Shown here one piece after another: positions 45,528 through 54,886 of a DNA stretch of 64,000 nucleotides (its first letter is position 1; each line of letters opens with the position of its first letter). A program made the translations under genes and the position numbers. The notes below the pieces were generated by a model that was given only the letters and a program-made list of their open reading frames with translations, had not been told where the DNA came from and searched no databases. The DNA comes from Streptomyces sp. MST-110588. GTDB taxonomy: Bacteria; Actinomycetota; Actinomycetes; Streptomycetales; Streptomycetaceae. The stretch spans positions 992,001-1,056,000 of the forward strand of contig NZ_CP074380.1 of assembly GCF_022695595.1 (NCBI RefSeq), read 5' to 3'.

Positions 45528-46799
45528 CTAGCGGGGGGTGTCCGTCGCGGCGGCGGTGACGCCGACGACGTCTCCGACGACGATCACCGCCGGGGGACGT
45601 ACGCCTTCGGTCCGTACGGCCTCGCCGAGGGTGGCCAGGGTGGCGTCGACACGGCGCTGCGCCGCGGTGGTGCCCTCCTGGACGACGGCCACCGGCGTGT
45701 CGGCGGGACGGCCGTGGGCGATCAGCTCGGTGGCGATCGCGCCGCTGTTCTGTACGCCCATCAGGATGACGAGGGTGCCGCGCAGCCGGGCGAGCGAGGG
45801 CCAGTCCACCAGGGACCGCGCGTCGTCGGGGGCGACATGGCCGCTGACGACGGTGAACTCGTGGGCGACGCCCCGGTGGGTGACGGGGATGCCGACCGCG
45901 CCGGGCACGCTGATGGAGCTGGAGATCCCGGGTACGACGGTGTACGGGATGCCGGCCTCGGCCAGCGCCTGGGCCTCCTCCATGCCGCGCCCGAAGACGA
46001 ACGGGTCGCCGCCCTTGAGGCGCACCACCGTCTTCCCGGCCCGGGCGTGTTCGATCAGCGCGTCGTTGATGGCTTCCTGGGCCATGAACCGGCCGTAGGG
46101 GATCTTCGCCGCGTCGATGACCTCGACGTGCGGCGGGAGTTCGGCGAGCAGGTCACGGGGGCCGAGCCGGTCGGTGATGACGACGTCCGCCTCGGCCAGC
46201 AGCCGACGGCCCCGTACGGTGATCAGGTCCGGGTCGCCGGGGCCGCCGCCGACCAGGGAGACACGGACCGCGGGCCGGTCGCCGGATTCCGGGCCCCGGG
46301 GGCGGGCGCGGTGGTGCGGGGCGGCGAGGGTGCCGTCGCGCAGGCCCTCGACGACCGCGTCGCGTACGGCGGCCGAACGGCGCGGGTCCCGGCCGGTCAG
46401 GACGGCGACGGTGACGCCTTCGCTGCGGCCGGTGGCCGGCGTCCAGGCGGTGGCCGCCTCCGCGTCGTCGGAGCGTACGCACCACACCCGGTTCTCCTCG
46501 GCCTCCCGCGACGCCGCCGCGTTGGCCTCGGGGTCGTCGGTGGAGATCAGCGCGTACCAGGCGTCGGCGAGGTCGCCCGCCCGGTAGCGGCGGCGCTCCC
46601 AGCGGATCTCACCGGTGTCCGCCATGGCCTCCACGGACGGGGTGGCCGACGGGGAGACCAGCAGCACGTCGGCGCCGGCCGCGACCAGCGCGGGCAGCCG
46701 GCGCTGGGCGACCTGGCCGCCGCCGAGGACGACCACGCGGCGGCCGGACAGGCGCAGTCCGACGGGGTAGGCGGCGTGTTCGACGGCGTGCTCGGCCAT
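45528..46799 (-). CDS. Bifunctional siroheme synthase-like protein
   Basis: This 423-residue fusion has an N-terminal Rossmann domain of the precorrin-2 dehydrogenase/ferrochelatase type (LSGRRVVVLGGGQVAQRRLP, residues 17-36). Its C-terminal uroporphyrinogen-III C-methyltransferase (SUMT) has SLVGGGPGDPDLITVRGRRL, VRLKGGDPFVFGRG and VVPGISSSISVPG. Together they turn uroporphyrinogen III into precorrin-2 and siroheme precursors, feeding nitrite/sulfite reductases and cobalamin synthesis. The ATG at 46799 has AAGGAG ten bases upstream. It lies next to cobT on the same strand. Confidence 0.95.
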   Translation of the reverse strand: MAEHAVEHAAYPVGLRLSGRRVVVLGGGQVAQRRLPALVAAGADVLLVSPSATPSVEAMADTGEIRWERRRYRAGDLADAWYALISTDDPEANAAASREAEENRVWCVRSDDAEAATAWTPATGRSEGVTVAVLTGRDPRRSAAVRDAVVEGLRDGTLAAPHHRARPRGPESGDRPAVRVSLVGGGPGDPDLITVRGRRLLAEADVVITDRLGPRDLLAELPPHVEVIDAAKIPYGRFMAQEAINDALIEHARAGKTVVRLKGGDPFVFGRGMEEAQALAEAGIPYTVVPGISSSISVPGAVGIPVTHRGVAHEFTVVSGHVAPDDARSLVDWPSLARLRGTLVILMGVQNSGAIATELIAHGRPADTPVAVVQEGTTAAQRRVDATLATLGEAVRTEGVRPPAVIVVGDVVGVTAAATDTPR

Positions 46800-46941
46800 G
46801 GCGGGAGGGCTCCTTGCGCAAAGGGGGCGGATGGCCGCTGCTGCACTGGAGCGGCTGTTCACGGAGGCGGTACGGGGTACGGCCCCGGCCCACAGCCTAG
46901 GGGGCTGCGGGCCGGGGGTCATACGGGGTCAGGGCTGTCGG

Positions 46942-49900
46942 TCAGCTCTTCTCCGTCACACCGGCGGTGTCGAAGGTGGCGACCTCGTGCATGGCGCGGG
47001 CGGCGCTCTGGACGACGGGCAGGGCCAGCAGGGCGCCGGTGCCCTCACCGAGCCGCAGGTCCAGGTCCACCAGCGGGCGCAGCCCCAGCTTGGTCAGCGC
47101 CGCGACATGGCCGGGCTCGGCGCTGCGGTGGCCCGCGATGCAGGCGGCCAGCGCCTCCGGGGCGATGGCGCGCGCCACCAGGGCCGCCGCCCCGGCGCTC
47201 ACACCGTCCAGGATGACGGGCGTACGCAGCGAGGCGCCACCGAGGATCAGACCGGCCAGGGCCGCGTGCTCCAGGCCGCCGACCGCCGCCAGGACGCCGA
47301 TCGGGTCGGCCGGGTCGGGGCGGTGCAGTTCCAGGGCCCGGCGTACGACATCGATCTTGTGGGCGTGGGTCTCGTCGTTGATGCCCGTGCCACGGCCGGT
47401 GACCTCGGCCGGGTCGGTGTCGGTGTAGACGGAGATCAGGGCGGCCGAGACGGTGGTGTTGGCGATGCCCATCTCGCCCGTGAGCAGCGCCTTGTTGCCC
47501 GCCGCGACCAGGTCCCGGGCGGTCTCGATGCCGACCTCGACGGCGCGCAGCGCCTCCTCGCGGCTCATGGCCGGGCCGGTGGTGAAGTCGGCGGTGCCGG
47601 GGCGGATCCTGCGCGGCAGCAGGCCGGGGGTGGCGGGCAGCTCGGAGGCCACACCGACGTCCACGATGCAGACCTCGGCGCCGACCTGGTTGGCGAAGGC
47701 GTTGACGACCGCGCCGCCGCCCAGGAAGTTGGCGACCATCTGGCCGGTCACCTCCTGGGGCCAGGGGGTGACGCCCTGGGCGTGCACGCCGTGGTCGCCC
47801 GCGAAGACCGCCACGGCGGCCGGCTCGGGGATCGGCGGCGGGCACTTGCGCGACAGGCCGCAGAGCTGCGCCGAGATGATCTCCAGCATGCCCAGCGCGC
47901 CGGCGGGCTTGGTCATCCGCTTCTGCCGCTCCCACGCCTCACCGAGCGCCTTGGCGTCCAGCGGGCGGATGCCCTGGAGGGTCTCCTGGAGGAGGTCGTG
48001 CGGGTCCTCGCCGGGCAGCGCGCGGCGTCCGTACGTCTCCTCGTGGACCACCCAGGACAGCGGGCGGCGCTTGGACCAGCCCGCCTGCATCAGCTCGGGC
48101 TCGTCCGGGAACTCGTCCACGTACCCGACACACAGGTAGGCGACGACCTCCAGGTGCTCGGGCAGGCCGAGCTCGCGGACCATCTCGCGCTCGTCGAAGA
48201 AGCTGACCCAGCCGACGCCCAGGCCCTCGGCGCGGGCGGCCAGCCACAGGTTCTCCACCGCCAGCGCGGAGGAGTACGGGGCCATCTGGGGCTGGGTGTG
48301 GCGGCCGAGGGTGTGCCGGCCGCCACGGGTGGAGTCGGCGGTGACGACGATGTTCACCGGCGTCTCAAGGATCGCCTCGATCTTCAGCTCGCGGAACTGC
48401 TTGGCGCGGGCCTTGGGCAGCGACTTGGCGTACGCCTCGCGCTGCTCGGTGGCCAGCCGGTGCATCCGCTCGCGGGTCTCCTCGGAGCGGATGACCACGA
48501 AGTCCCAGGGCTGGGAGTGGCCGACGCTGGGGGCGGTGTGGGCCGCCTCCAGGACGCGCAGCAGCACCTCGTTGGGGATCGGGTCGCTGCGGAAGCCGTT
48601 GCGGATGTCGCGGCGTTCACGCATCACACGGTGGACGGCGGCGCGCTCGGAGTCCTCGTACGGGGCGGCGGCCGGACCGGCGGGCTGCTCCTGGGGCTCG
48701 GAGTCGGGCCGGTCCTGCGGGGACTGGTCCTGCGCAGGCTGGTCCTCTATGGGCTGCCCTTCCGAGGGCTGTTCCGCGACGGGCTGTTGTGCCGTGGACG
48801 GTTCCGCCAGGGGCTGTGCCGCCGCGGGCCGGCCCTGTGCGGGCTGTCCGGCAACGGGCTGGTCCGTCTGGGGCCGGTCCGTCCCGACGGGGCCGGGAGC
48901 GGTCCGGGCGTCGGCGGGGGCGGCTGCGGGGGCGGCGTCCGTCGTGACGGCGGCGGGGATCGCATCCGTGGCGGCGGGGGCCGCCGGGGCGTCCGTGGCC
49001 GTCCCGGCCGGCGCGTCGGTGACGGCGCCGGCCACGGCGACTGCGGCACTTGCGGTGTCTGGCATGGGGTCCGCCTCTTGTGCACCGCTGTCCTCGGCCG
49101 TGGCCTGGGACGCGGATCGGGGTCCGGCGGGTGCCTGGGCCTCGGTGGTCTGTACGGGGGTGCCGGCGGGACCGGCGGTTGCCGCGGGAGCCTGGGTACC
49201 TTCGGGCATGCCGGCGGTGGTCCTGACCCCCTCGACGGCTGGGGTGACCGTTTCCGTGGCCACGGTCTCTTCCCCGGCGGGCGCCGCCGGGGCGGGCTCC
49301 ACGGGAGCGGAGGTCTCTTGCACGGTGGGGTCCTGTGCCGTGATGTCCTGCTCGGCAGCCGCCTGAGCGGGGGTTTCCTGTGCGGGGATGTCCGGTACGG
49401 CAGGCTCTTGTACGGCAGGCACCTGTACGGCCTCCCCGGACACGTCGCCCTCCACCGCGGCGCCACCGGAACCGGGCTGCCCGGTGGGGGCCTCCTCGGT
49501 GACGGGCTGCGCGGCAGCAGCGTCCTGCTCGGCCGGTGCGACGGGAGCCGGCGCGCCGGCCTCCTGCGTACCGTCGGCGGGCACGGTCCCCGCCTCCCCC
49601 GACGCCGGTCCGGATGCCTGCACTGCCGGGGCCGGGGCCGGCTGCACTGCCTCTGCGGACTCCTGGGGCCCGGCGGCCTCGGTGTCCCCCGCGACCTCTT
49701 CGGCCCCGGCAGCTTCGGCGACCTCCACTGTCTCCACGGTCTCCGTGACCTCCAGGGCCTCCGTGACCTCCACGGCCTCCGCGGCCTCGTCGGGCACCTG
49801 CGCCGGGAGAGGCTGCGCCTGGTCGGCGGCCTGCGGCCCGTCGGCCGGGGAGCCGGTCTGCTGTGCGGGCACCACCGGCACCGGTACGGTGCCGGGTGCC

Positions 49901-51351
49901 TGCTCGGGGAGCGGAGGACTCCCGGCGGGCCGGTCGTCCGCCACGCCCTCGCCCGGCGGCTGCGGATGCGCCACGGCCTGAGCTTGGGCCTGGGCTTGGG
50001 CCTGGGCTTGGGCCTGGGCTTGGGCCTGGGCCGGGATCATCTGTTGCGGAGCCTGCTGCTCCGGCAGAGACTGAGCCGGCCCGGCGTGCTGGAACTGCTC
50101 TTCCGCGACGACGGACGCGGCGTCCGCGCTCTCCGGGGCTCCCCCGTCCCCGGTGGCCTGATCCGCCGCACCCTCAGCAGGCAGTCCGGGCACATCAGGC
50201 ATCCCGGGCTTTTCGCTGTCGAGGCCGGCCGTTTCCACAGCGGACTCGCCCTGGGCCGATGCCGCGTCCCGGGCGGCCATCTGCGCCGGGATCGCCCCGT
50301 GCGGGACGTCGGACACCGCGGCGGATTCCCCGGGGATCGCGGACGGTTCCAACGCCTGCGGAACCCCGGATGTTTCGGACACTTCGGACGCTTCCGGAAT
50401 CTCGGCAGCCTCCGTGGCACTCTCAGTCTCCGGGGGCGCTACGGCCTCGGCCGCCACAAAGGGCCCGGCCTCAGCGCTCTCCGTGGCTTCAGTGCTCTCC
50501 GTGGCCGTACCGGCGGCCTCGGCAGCCGCCTCCGGTGCCCCGTCAGCACCCTCGGCCCCGGCCGCGGGACCGGAAGAACCCGCCCCCTCCGAAGCAGCCC
50601 CTGGAGAAGCAGCCGCATCAGCCGAAGCGGCGGTCCCCGGCACAGGAGCATCCGGCATCGGAGCCCCAGGAACAGGAGCCCCAGGAACGGAAGCCCCCGG
50701 AACCCCCGCATGCCGCACGGGCACCTGCGGCGGCGCCCCCGCGGGACCGCGGTCGGCCAGCGAACGGACCACGCCACCGGTCGCGTCGGGCACCGGCGGC
50801 CCCATGTGCAGCGGCCGGCGCGCACCCGCGGCCTGTGCGGACGCCGCGGCCTGGTTCTGCTGCGGCACCGTGGCGGGCGGCGGGACGCGGACCGTGCCGT
50901 ACTCCACGGAGCCCGCGTCGCGGCCACCGGACTCGTGGGTGCCCGCCTCGGGCGGCAGCGGTTCGTACGCCACCGCGCCCGGCGCCCCGGAGTCGTACCC
51001 GGCCTCCTGGCCCGGCAGCGGCCCCGGCTGCGCGGATGCCCCCGGCTGCCGGAGCTGCGCCTGCCCTTGAGACTGCGTCTGAGGCCGGGCCTGGGGCTGC
51101 GGTGTGTGCTGAGGCTGCTGTTCGCTGCCCCACGCGCCCTGCGCGCCCGGCATCAGCAGCAGGTCGTCGTCCTCGGCGCCCGGTTCCACCGGGTCGAGGA
51201 AGGTGTACGCACCGGATGCCGGGTCGGCACCCGGCACCTCCGTCACGCCGGCGTCGGCAGGCGGGGGCACGGCCGCCGGCTGCGGCTGCCCGAGCTGTCC
51301 GCCTGCGTTCTCCGGCAGTCCCTCGCCCGGGACCTGGCCGGTGTCGGTCAT
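46942..51351 (-). CDS. cobT: BluB-CobT fusion with a very long disordered N-terminus
   Basis: This is a 1469-residue protein from the ATG at 51351 (GAGGGG six bases upstream). Residues 1 to about 885 are low-complexity Ala/Pro/Glu/Gln/Thr/Val sequence with many Ala-Pro repeats and an Ala-Gln run. Residues about 890-1105 form a nitroreductase-fold BluB-like domain (RDIRNGFRSDPIPNEVLLRV, PSVGHSQPWDFVV, FFDEREMVRELGLPEHLEV), which would make dimethylbenzimidazole from FMNH2. Residues about 1125-1469 form CobT (FAGDHGVHAQGVTPWPQEVT, GEMGIANTTVSAAL, RLGEGTGALLALP), which attaches the base to nicotinate mononucleotide. The fusion thus couples lower-ligand synthesis and activation for cobalamin. The long arm is unusual; its role is unknown. 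Confidence 0.93.
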   Translation of the reverse strand: MTDTGQVPGEGLPENAGGQLGQPQPAAVPPPADAGVTEVPGADPASGAYTFLDPVEPGAEDDDLLLMPGAQGAWGSEQQPQHTPQPQARPQTQSQGQAQLRQPGASAQPGPLPGQEAGYDSGAPGAVAYEPLPPEAGTHESGGRDAGSVEYGTVRVPPPATVPQQNQAAASAQAAGARRPLHMGPPVPDATGGVVRSLADRGPAGAPPQVPVRHAGVPGASVPGAPVPGAPMPDAPVPGTAASADAAASPGAASEGAGSSGPAAGAEGADGAPEAAAEAAGTATESTEATESAEAGPFVAAEAVAPPETESATEAAEIPEASEVSETSGVPQALEPSAIPGESAAVSDVPHGAIPAQMAARDAASAQGESAVETAGLDSEKPGMPDVPGLPAEGAADQATGDGGAPESADAASVVAEEQFQHAGPAQSLPEQQAPQQMIPAQAQAQAQAQAQAQAQAQAVAHPQPPGEGVADDRPAGSPPLPEQAPGTVPVPVVPAQQTGSPADGPQAADQAQPLPAQVPDEAAEAVEVTEALEVTETVETVEVAEAAGAEEVAGDTEAAGPQESAEAVQPAPAPAVQASGPASGEAGTVPADGTQEAGAPAPVAPAEQDAAAAQPVTEEAPTGQPGSGGAAVEGDVSGEAVQVPAVQEPAVPDIPAQETPAQAAAEQDITAQDPTVQETSAPVEPAPAAPAGEETVATETVTPAVEGVRTTAGMPEGTQAPAATAGPAGTPVQTTEAQAPAGPRSASQATAEDSGAQEADPMPDTASAAVAVAGAVTDAPAGTATDAPAAPAATDAIPAAVTTDAAPAAAPADARTAPGPVGTDRPQTDQPVAGQPAQGRPAAAQPLAEPSTAQQPVAEQPSEGQPIEDQPAQDQSPQDRPDSEPQEQPAGPAAAPYEDSERAAVHRVMRERRDIRNGFRSDPIPNEVLLRVLEAAHTAPSVGHSQPWDFVVIRSEETRERMHRLATEQREAYAKSLPKARAKQFRELKIEAILETPVNIVVTADSTRGGRHTLGRHTQPQMAPYSSALAVENLWLAARAEGLGVGWVSFFDEREMVRELGLPEHLEVVAYLCVGYVDEFPDEPELMQAGWSKRRPLSWVVHEETYGRRALPGEDPHDLLQETLQGIRPLDAKALGEAWERQKRMTKPAGALGMLEIISAQLCGLSRKCPPPIPEPAAVAVFAGDHGVHAQGVTPWPQEVTGQMVANFLGGGAVVNAFANQVGAEVCIVDVGVASELPATPGLLPRRIRPGTADFTTGPAMSREEALRAVEVGIETARDLVAAGNKALLTGEMGIANTTVSAALISVYTDTDPAEVTGRGTGINDETHAHKIDVVRRALELHRPDPADPIGVLAAVGGLEHAALAGLILGGASLRTPVILDGVSAGAAALVARAIAPEALAACIAGHRSAEPGHVAALTKLGLRPLVDLDLRLGEGTGALLALPVVQSAARAMHEVATFDTAGVTEKS
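49977..50036 (-). repeat. Five 12-bp repeats coding an Ala-Gln run in CobT
   Basis: CCTGGGCTTGGG recurs in register five times (first and last copies diverged), coding repeated Ala-Gln pairs at about residues 440-458 of the fusion protein. In-frame length variation between strains would be expected. Confidence 0.9.
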
Positions 51352-51588
51352 GCGTACCCCTCGCCCATTGGTAGTGCTCCTTCCAACCGCTCGTGCGACG
51401 CGCTCGTCCGCGGCGCGCCGAACGCCCCAATAGCTAGAACGAGCGAGCACGCCTCGCGGCACGTCCGCCCTTGAGAGCTTCATTAACGGCCAAAACCACG
51501 GCACTTTCCGGATATTGGCGTACGAAGCCGAACGCGGGACGGCGGCGCAACGATCCGCCAGCCTACCTCTCCCGGCGCGCCTCCCCCA

Positions 51589-52830
51589 TCACGGGTGAGA
51601 AACGCGATAACCAGTCAGCAAAAAGACGACGGCCCGCTCGCGTTCGACCCAGGCCGAGGTGTCCAGGTCCACCGACTGGAGCAGTACGCACTCGGTTTCG
51701 TAGCCGCCGTCGGCCAGCGCCCGGCCCAGCGCCTCGGCCTCGTCCCGGGTCGAGGCGTGGGTGACGATGCGGTCCGGGCGGCGGGCGGCGCAGGCGGCCA
51801 CGACCGCCGCTCCCCCGCCGCCGACTCGTACCACGTCCGGCTCGGGGAGGTCTTCGAGCACCTGCGGCGCGCGGCCGTGCACGACCTGGAGCTGGACACC
51901 GTACCGGCGGCCCACGGCTTCCGTACGGGCGCAGGCGTCCGGGTCCGCGTCGACGGCGATGACCGCCGCCCCGAAGCGCGCGGCTTCCACGGCGGCGGCG
52001 CCACCGCCCGCGCCGATGTCCCACAGCAGCTCACCCACCCGCGGCCCCAGCCGGGCCAGTTGGGCGCTGCGCAACTGGACGGACTCCCCCTCGCCCAGCC
52101 CCCCGCCGTACGCCTGCGCCGGCAGCCCCCAGCCGCGCGGCGCGCCCAGGTGACCGGCGTCCCGCCCGGCGATCCAGCCGCCGGCGCCCTCCGGCGGCGC
52201 ACTCCCCCGGCCCTGGGCGCCGCCGGACGTCCCGCCGACGGAGATGACCACGTTCGGGTCGCGCCATACGTGGTCGGCGGCCTTGTCGGAGGTGAGAACG
52301 CTCACCTGTTCCCGTTCGGTGCCCAGTGCCTCGCAGATGACGAAGGTGCGGTGCACCTTGCCGAGCAGCAGCGCGAGTTCGGCGGGGCCCGCGCCGGGCG
52401 AGGTGAGGACCGCGACCTTCGGGTAGGCCCGGCAGACGTTCACGGCCCGGCGCAGGTCCCGGCCGTGGGCGACGACGATCTGCGCGTCGTCCCAGGGCAT
52501 CCCGGCCCGTGCGAAGGCGGCGGCGACGGAGGAGACCGCGGGGACGACCTCCACCTCCAGGCCGTGTTCGGGGGCGCGCAGGATGCGCAGGACGCCGAAG
52601 AAGCCGGGGTCGCCGTCGGCCAGGACGACGGCGGTGCCGCGGTGCTGGGCGATGCGCCGGGCGGCCAGGGTCAGGCTGCCCAGGCGGATGCGTTCGGCGC
52701 CCGGGGGCACCTCGGGCAGCGCGAGGTGGTGGGCGGCGCCGGCCACGAGCGTGGCGGCGCCGAGGGCGGAGCGGGCGGCGGCGGTCAACGGCGAGCCGTC
52801 CCACCCGATCACCGTGACCCGGTCGGCCAT
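51589..52830 (-). CDS. cobL: Precorrin-6Y C5,15-methyltransferase (CbiE-CbiT fusion, CobL type)
   Basis: This 413-residue bifunctional corrin enzyme has an N-terminal CbiE-like methylase domain (VTVIGWDGSPLTAAARSALG, VVLADGDPGFFGVLRIL, HGRDLRRAVNVCRAYPKVAV). Its C-terminal CbiT-like domain carries the SAM motif LWDIGAGGGAAAVEAARFGA. A Gly/Pro-rich linker joins them. Together they methylate C5 and C15 and decarboxylate precorrin-6Y. The ATG at 52830 has AGGAGA ten bases upstream. It precedes cobT in transcription order with about 240 bases between them. Confidence 0.94.
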   Translation of the reverse strand: MADRVTVIGWDGSPLTAAARSALGAATLVAGAAHHLALPEVPPGAERIRLGSLTLAARRIAQHRGTAVVLADGDPGFFGVLRILRAPEHGLEVEVVPAVSSVAAAFARAGMPWDDAQIVVAHGRDLRRAVNVCRAYPKVAVLTSPGAGPAELALLLGKVHRTFVICEALGTEREQVSVLTSDKAADHVWRDPNVVISVGGTSGGAQGRGSAPPEGAGGWIAGRDAGHLGAPRGWGLPAQAYGGGLGEGESVQLRSAQLARLGPRVGELLWDIGAGGGAAAVEAARFGAAVIAVDADPDACARTEAVGRRYGVQLQVVHGRAPQVLEDLPEPDVVRVGGGGAAVVAACAARRPDRIVTHASTRDEAEALGRALADGGYETECVLLQSVDLDTSAWVERERAVVFLLTGYRVSHP

Positions 52831-53006
52831 CGTCGTCAGTCTCCTGGGGCTCGCTCTGGGATGCGGACACACGGTAGACCCGGGCGCCGCGACAGGTCGC
52901 GGGGGCGCGCGGGAAGGCCGAGACTACCCCGAGAGGTCCAGACCTGAAGGAGCACGGCGGGCGGGTCGCGCCGGCGGGCGCCCGGCCGGTCCCGTGCCGC
53001 GGCCGG

Positions 53007-53642
53007 TCAGTTCCACTCCGGATAGGCGAAGCCGTTGGCGTCGGCCATCCGGCCCGGGACCCCGTCCAGGTCCTCGGGGAGCAGGCTCCAGACGATCAGG
53101 TCGGTACGGATGTCGGTCCAGCCGCCGTCCTCGGTACGGGTACGGGCTATCCAGGCGTTGCGCAGCACCCCCTCACTGATGCAGCCGACCTTCTGGGCCA
53201 CCTGCTGGGCGGCGGTGTTGTCGGCGGCCGTGCGCATCTCCAGGCGTTCGAACTTCTGGTCCTGGAAGAGCCACTGGGCGACGGCGAGCACGGACTCCGA
53301 GGCATAGCCCTCGCCGCGCGCCCAGGGCGCGGTGACGTAGGCGATCTCGGTGCTGAGCACCCGCCAGTCGGTGTGGTCGACCTGGAGGGTGCCGACCAGG
53401 CGCTGGGTGAGGAATTCGGTGACGGCGAAGGCGATGCCGCGCCCTTGGGTGCGTACCGCGGCGGCCTTCGCGGTGGTCCAGCCGCGGGCTTCGGCAGCGG
53501 TGTACGGGTAGGGCAGCGCGGTCCAGGCGGTGACCTGTTCGTCGTTCATCATCTCGGTGAGCGCGGGCACGTCGGACTCCTCGAACGGGCGCAGCACCAA
53601 CCGGTCCGTGCTGATCGAGATGTCCGGAAAGGTGGATGTCAT
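53007..53642 (-). CDS. RimJ/RimL-type GNAT acetyltransferase
   Basis: This 211-residue protein begins MTSTFPDISISTDRLVLRPF, the usual start of the RimJ/RimL branch. AYVTAPWARGEGYASESVLA is the acetyl-CoA loop, and EMRTAADNTAAQQVAQKVGC follows. These enzymes acetylate protein N-termini or small amines; the substrate here is unknown. The in-frame ATG further upstream at 53747 adds Arg/His-rich residues outside the family and was not chosen. Confidence 0.92.
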   Translation of the reverse strand: MTSTFPDISISTDRLVLRPFEESDVPALTEMMNDEQVTAWTALPYPYTAAEARGWTTAKAAAVRTQGRGIAFAVTEFLTQRLVGTLQVDHTDWRVLSTEIAYVTAPWARGEGYASESVLAVAQWLFQDQKFERLEMRTAADNTAAQQVAQKVGCISEGVLRNAWIARTRTEDGGWTDIRTDLIVWSLLPEDLDGVPGRMADANGFAYPEWN

Positions 53643-53862
53643 GCCGCTGTCCCAACGCCGTTGACCGTAGTGATCCGGGAAGTTCCGGAATAACCCGCGA
53701 AGTTCCGGTCTGTCTTGACCGTCTTTGAGTGCACAAGCATGCAGCATCGGCCCGTGGGTGTGCCACGCACATAGGAACCGTGTCCGGGCCCGCTGACATG
53801 GCCGGAAGCAGCACGCGGCAGCTCGGGAGCGCGCGCACGGCAGCCCAGGAGCGGGTACGCGG

Positions 53863-53897
53863 CGGCCCCGGTCACGGGAATTCCGCGACCGGGGCCG
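53863..53897 (-). terminator. Terminator after metQ
   Basis: 11-bp arms (CGGCCCCGGTC and its complement) with an additional inner CGG/CCG pair lie 24 bases beyond the metQ stop on the minus strand. Confidence 0.8.
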
Positions 53898-53920
53898 GCA
53901 GCCGTACGGGCGAAGGGGCG

Positions 53921-54778
53921 TCAGCCGCGGACGGGGCCGAAGGCCGGGATGACCGATCCGTCCTGGTACTTGTCCGAAATGAACTTCTTGACCTCGTCGG
54001 AGTTCAGGAGCTTGGCAAGCTTCTTGATACGCGGGTCGTTCTCCTTGCCCTTCTTGACCGCGAGGAAGTTGGCGTAGGGGTTGTCCTTGGTCTTCTCCAG
54101 CGCGATGGCGTCCTGAGAGGGCTTCAGGCGGGCACCCAGCGCGAAGTTGCCGTTGATCACCGCGGCGTCGACCTCGTCGACGTGCGGGGCGATCTGCGGG
54201 GCTTCCATCTCGGTGAACTTGATGCCCTTGGCGTCCGCGACGTCGGTCAGCTTGGCGTTCGATCCCACGCCGGGCTTGAGGGTGATGACGTGGTTGTCGG
54301 CGAGCAGCTTGAGTGCGCGGCCCTCGTTGGAGGGGTCGTTGGGGATCGCGACGGTGGCGCCGGACTTGAGGCCGGAGAGCTTGTCGATCTTCTTGGAGTA
54401 CAGACCGAGCGGCTCGATCACGACGTTGACGACCGGCACGATGTGCCCGCCGTTCTTCTTGTTGTACTGGTCCAGAAACGGCTTGTGCTGGAAGAAGTTG
54501 GCGTCGACCTGGCCGTCCTCGGTGACCTGGTTGGGCTGGGTGTAGTCGCTGAACGGCCGCACCTCCAGCTTCAGCCCTTCCTTGTCCGCCAGCTTCGCCT
54601 TGACGAAGTCCAGGATGGCGGCGTGCGGGGTGGGGCTGGCGGCGATGACGAGCGGGGCGTTCTTGCCGCTCTTCTCACCGCCTGAGGGGACGTCGGAGGG
54701 CGCGCTGCAGGCGGCGGCGCCGAACGTCACCGCGGTGACGGCCGCGACGGCCACGGAGATCTTGACGGTGTTACGCAC
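53921..54778 (-). CDS. metQ: Methionine ABC transporter substrate-binding lipoprotein
   Basis: This protein of about 285 residues begins with a signal peptide (VKISVAVAAVTAVTFGAAAC, Cys as the lipid attachment site). The NlpA/MetQ fold follows: PLVIAASPTPHAAILDFVK, ANFFQHKPFLDQYN, and GATVAIPNDPSNEGRALKLL. It delivers methionine to MetI-MetN. A GTG at 54778 with AAAGAGG upstream is chosen; an ATG at 54802 is in frame. Last gene of the metN-metI-metQ unit. Confidence 0.95.
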   Translation of the reverse strand: MRNTVKISVAVAAVTAVTFGAAACSAPSDVPSGGEKSGKNAPLVIAASPTPHAAILDFVKAKLADKEGLKLEVRPFSDYTQPNQVTEDGQVDANFFQHKPFLDQYNKKNGGHIVPVVNVVIEPLGLYSKKIDKLSGLKSGATVAIPNDPSNEGRALKLLADNHVITLKPGVGSNAKLTDVADAKGIKFTEMEAPQIAPHVDEVDAAVINGNFALGARLKPSQDAIALEKTKDNPYANFLAVKKGKENDPRIKKLAKLLNSDEVKKFISDKYQDGSVIPAFGPVRG

Positions 54779-54886
54779 GAAGAGTGCCTCTTTCTGGTGC
54801 ACGCCGGCGGGCGGCGTGGTGGTACGCCCGGCAAAGGGTCCGGGCTCAGGGGTGTTGCTGTGCGGAGGGACCCGCGGCCTCGCGGC

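Noticed and set aside
49977..50036. CRISPR-like array
   Set aside because: The 12-bp units are contiguous, have no spacers and code an Ala-Gln run in frame.
46798..51474. A 1558-codon open frame antisense to the BluB-CobT gene
   Set aside because: It mirrors the real gene's third-position GC bias, has repetitive Gly/Leu/Arg composition and no domain; typical antisense frame in a high-GC genome.
51352..51588. Cobalamin riboswitch upstream of cobT
   Set aside because: No recognisable B12-box in the 237 bases before the gene.
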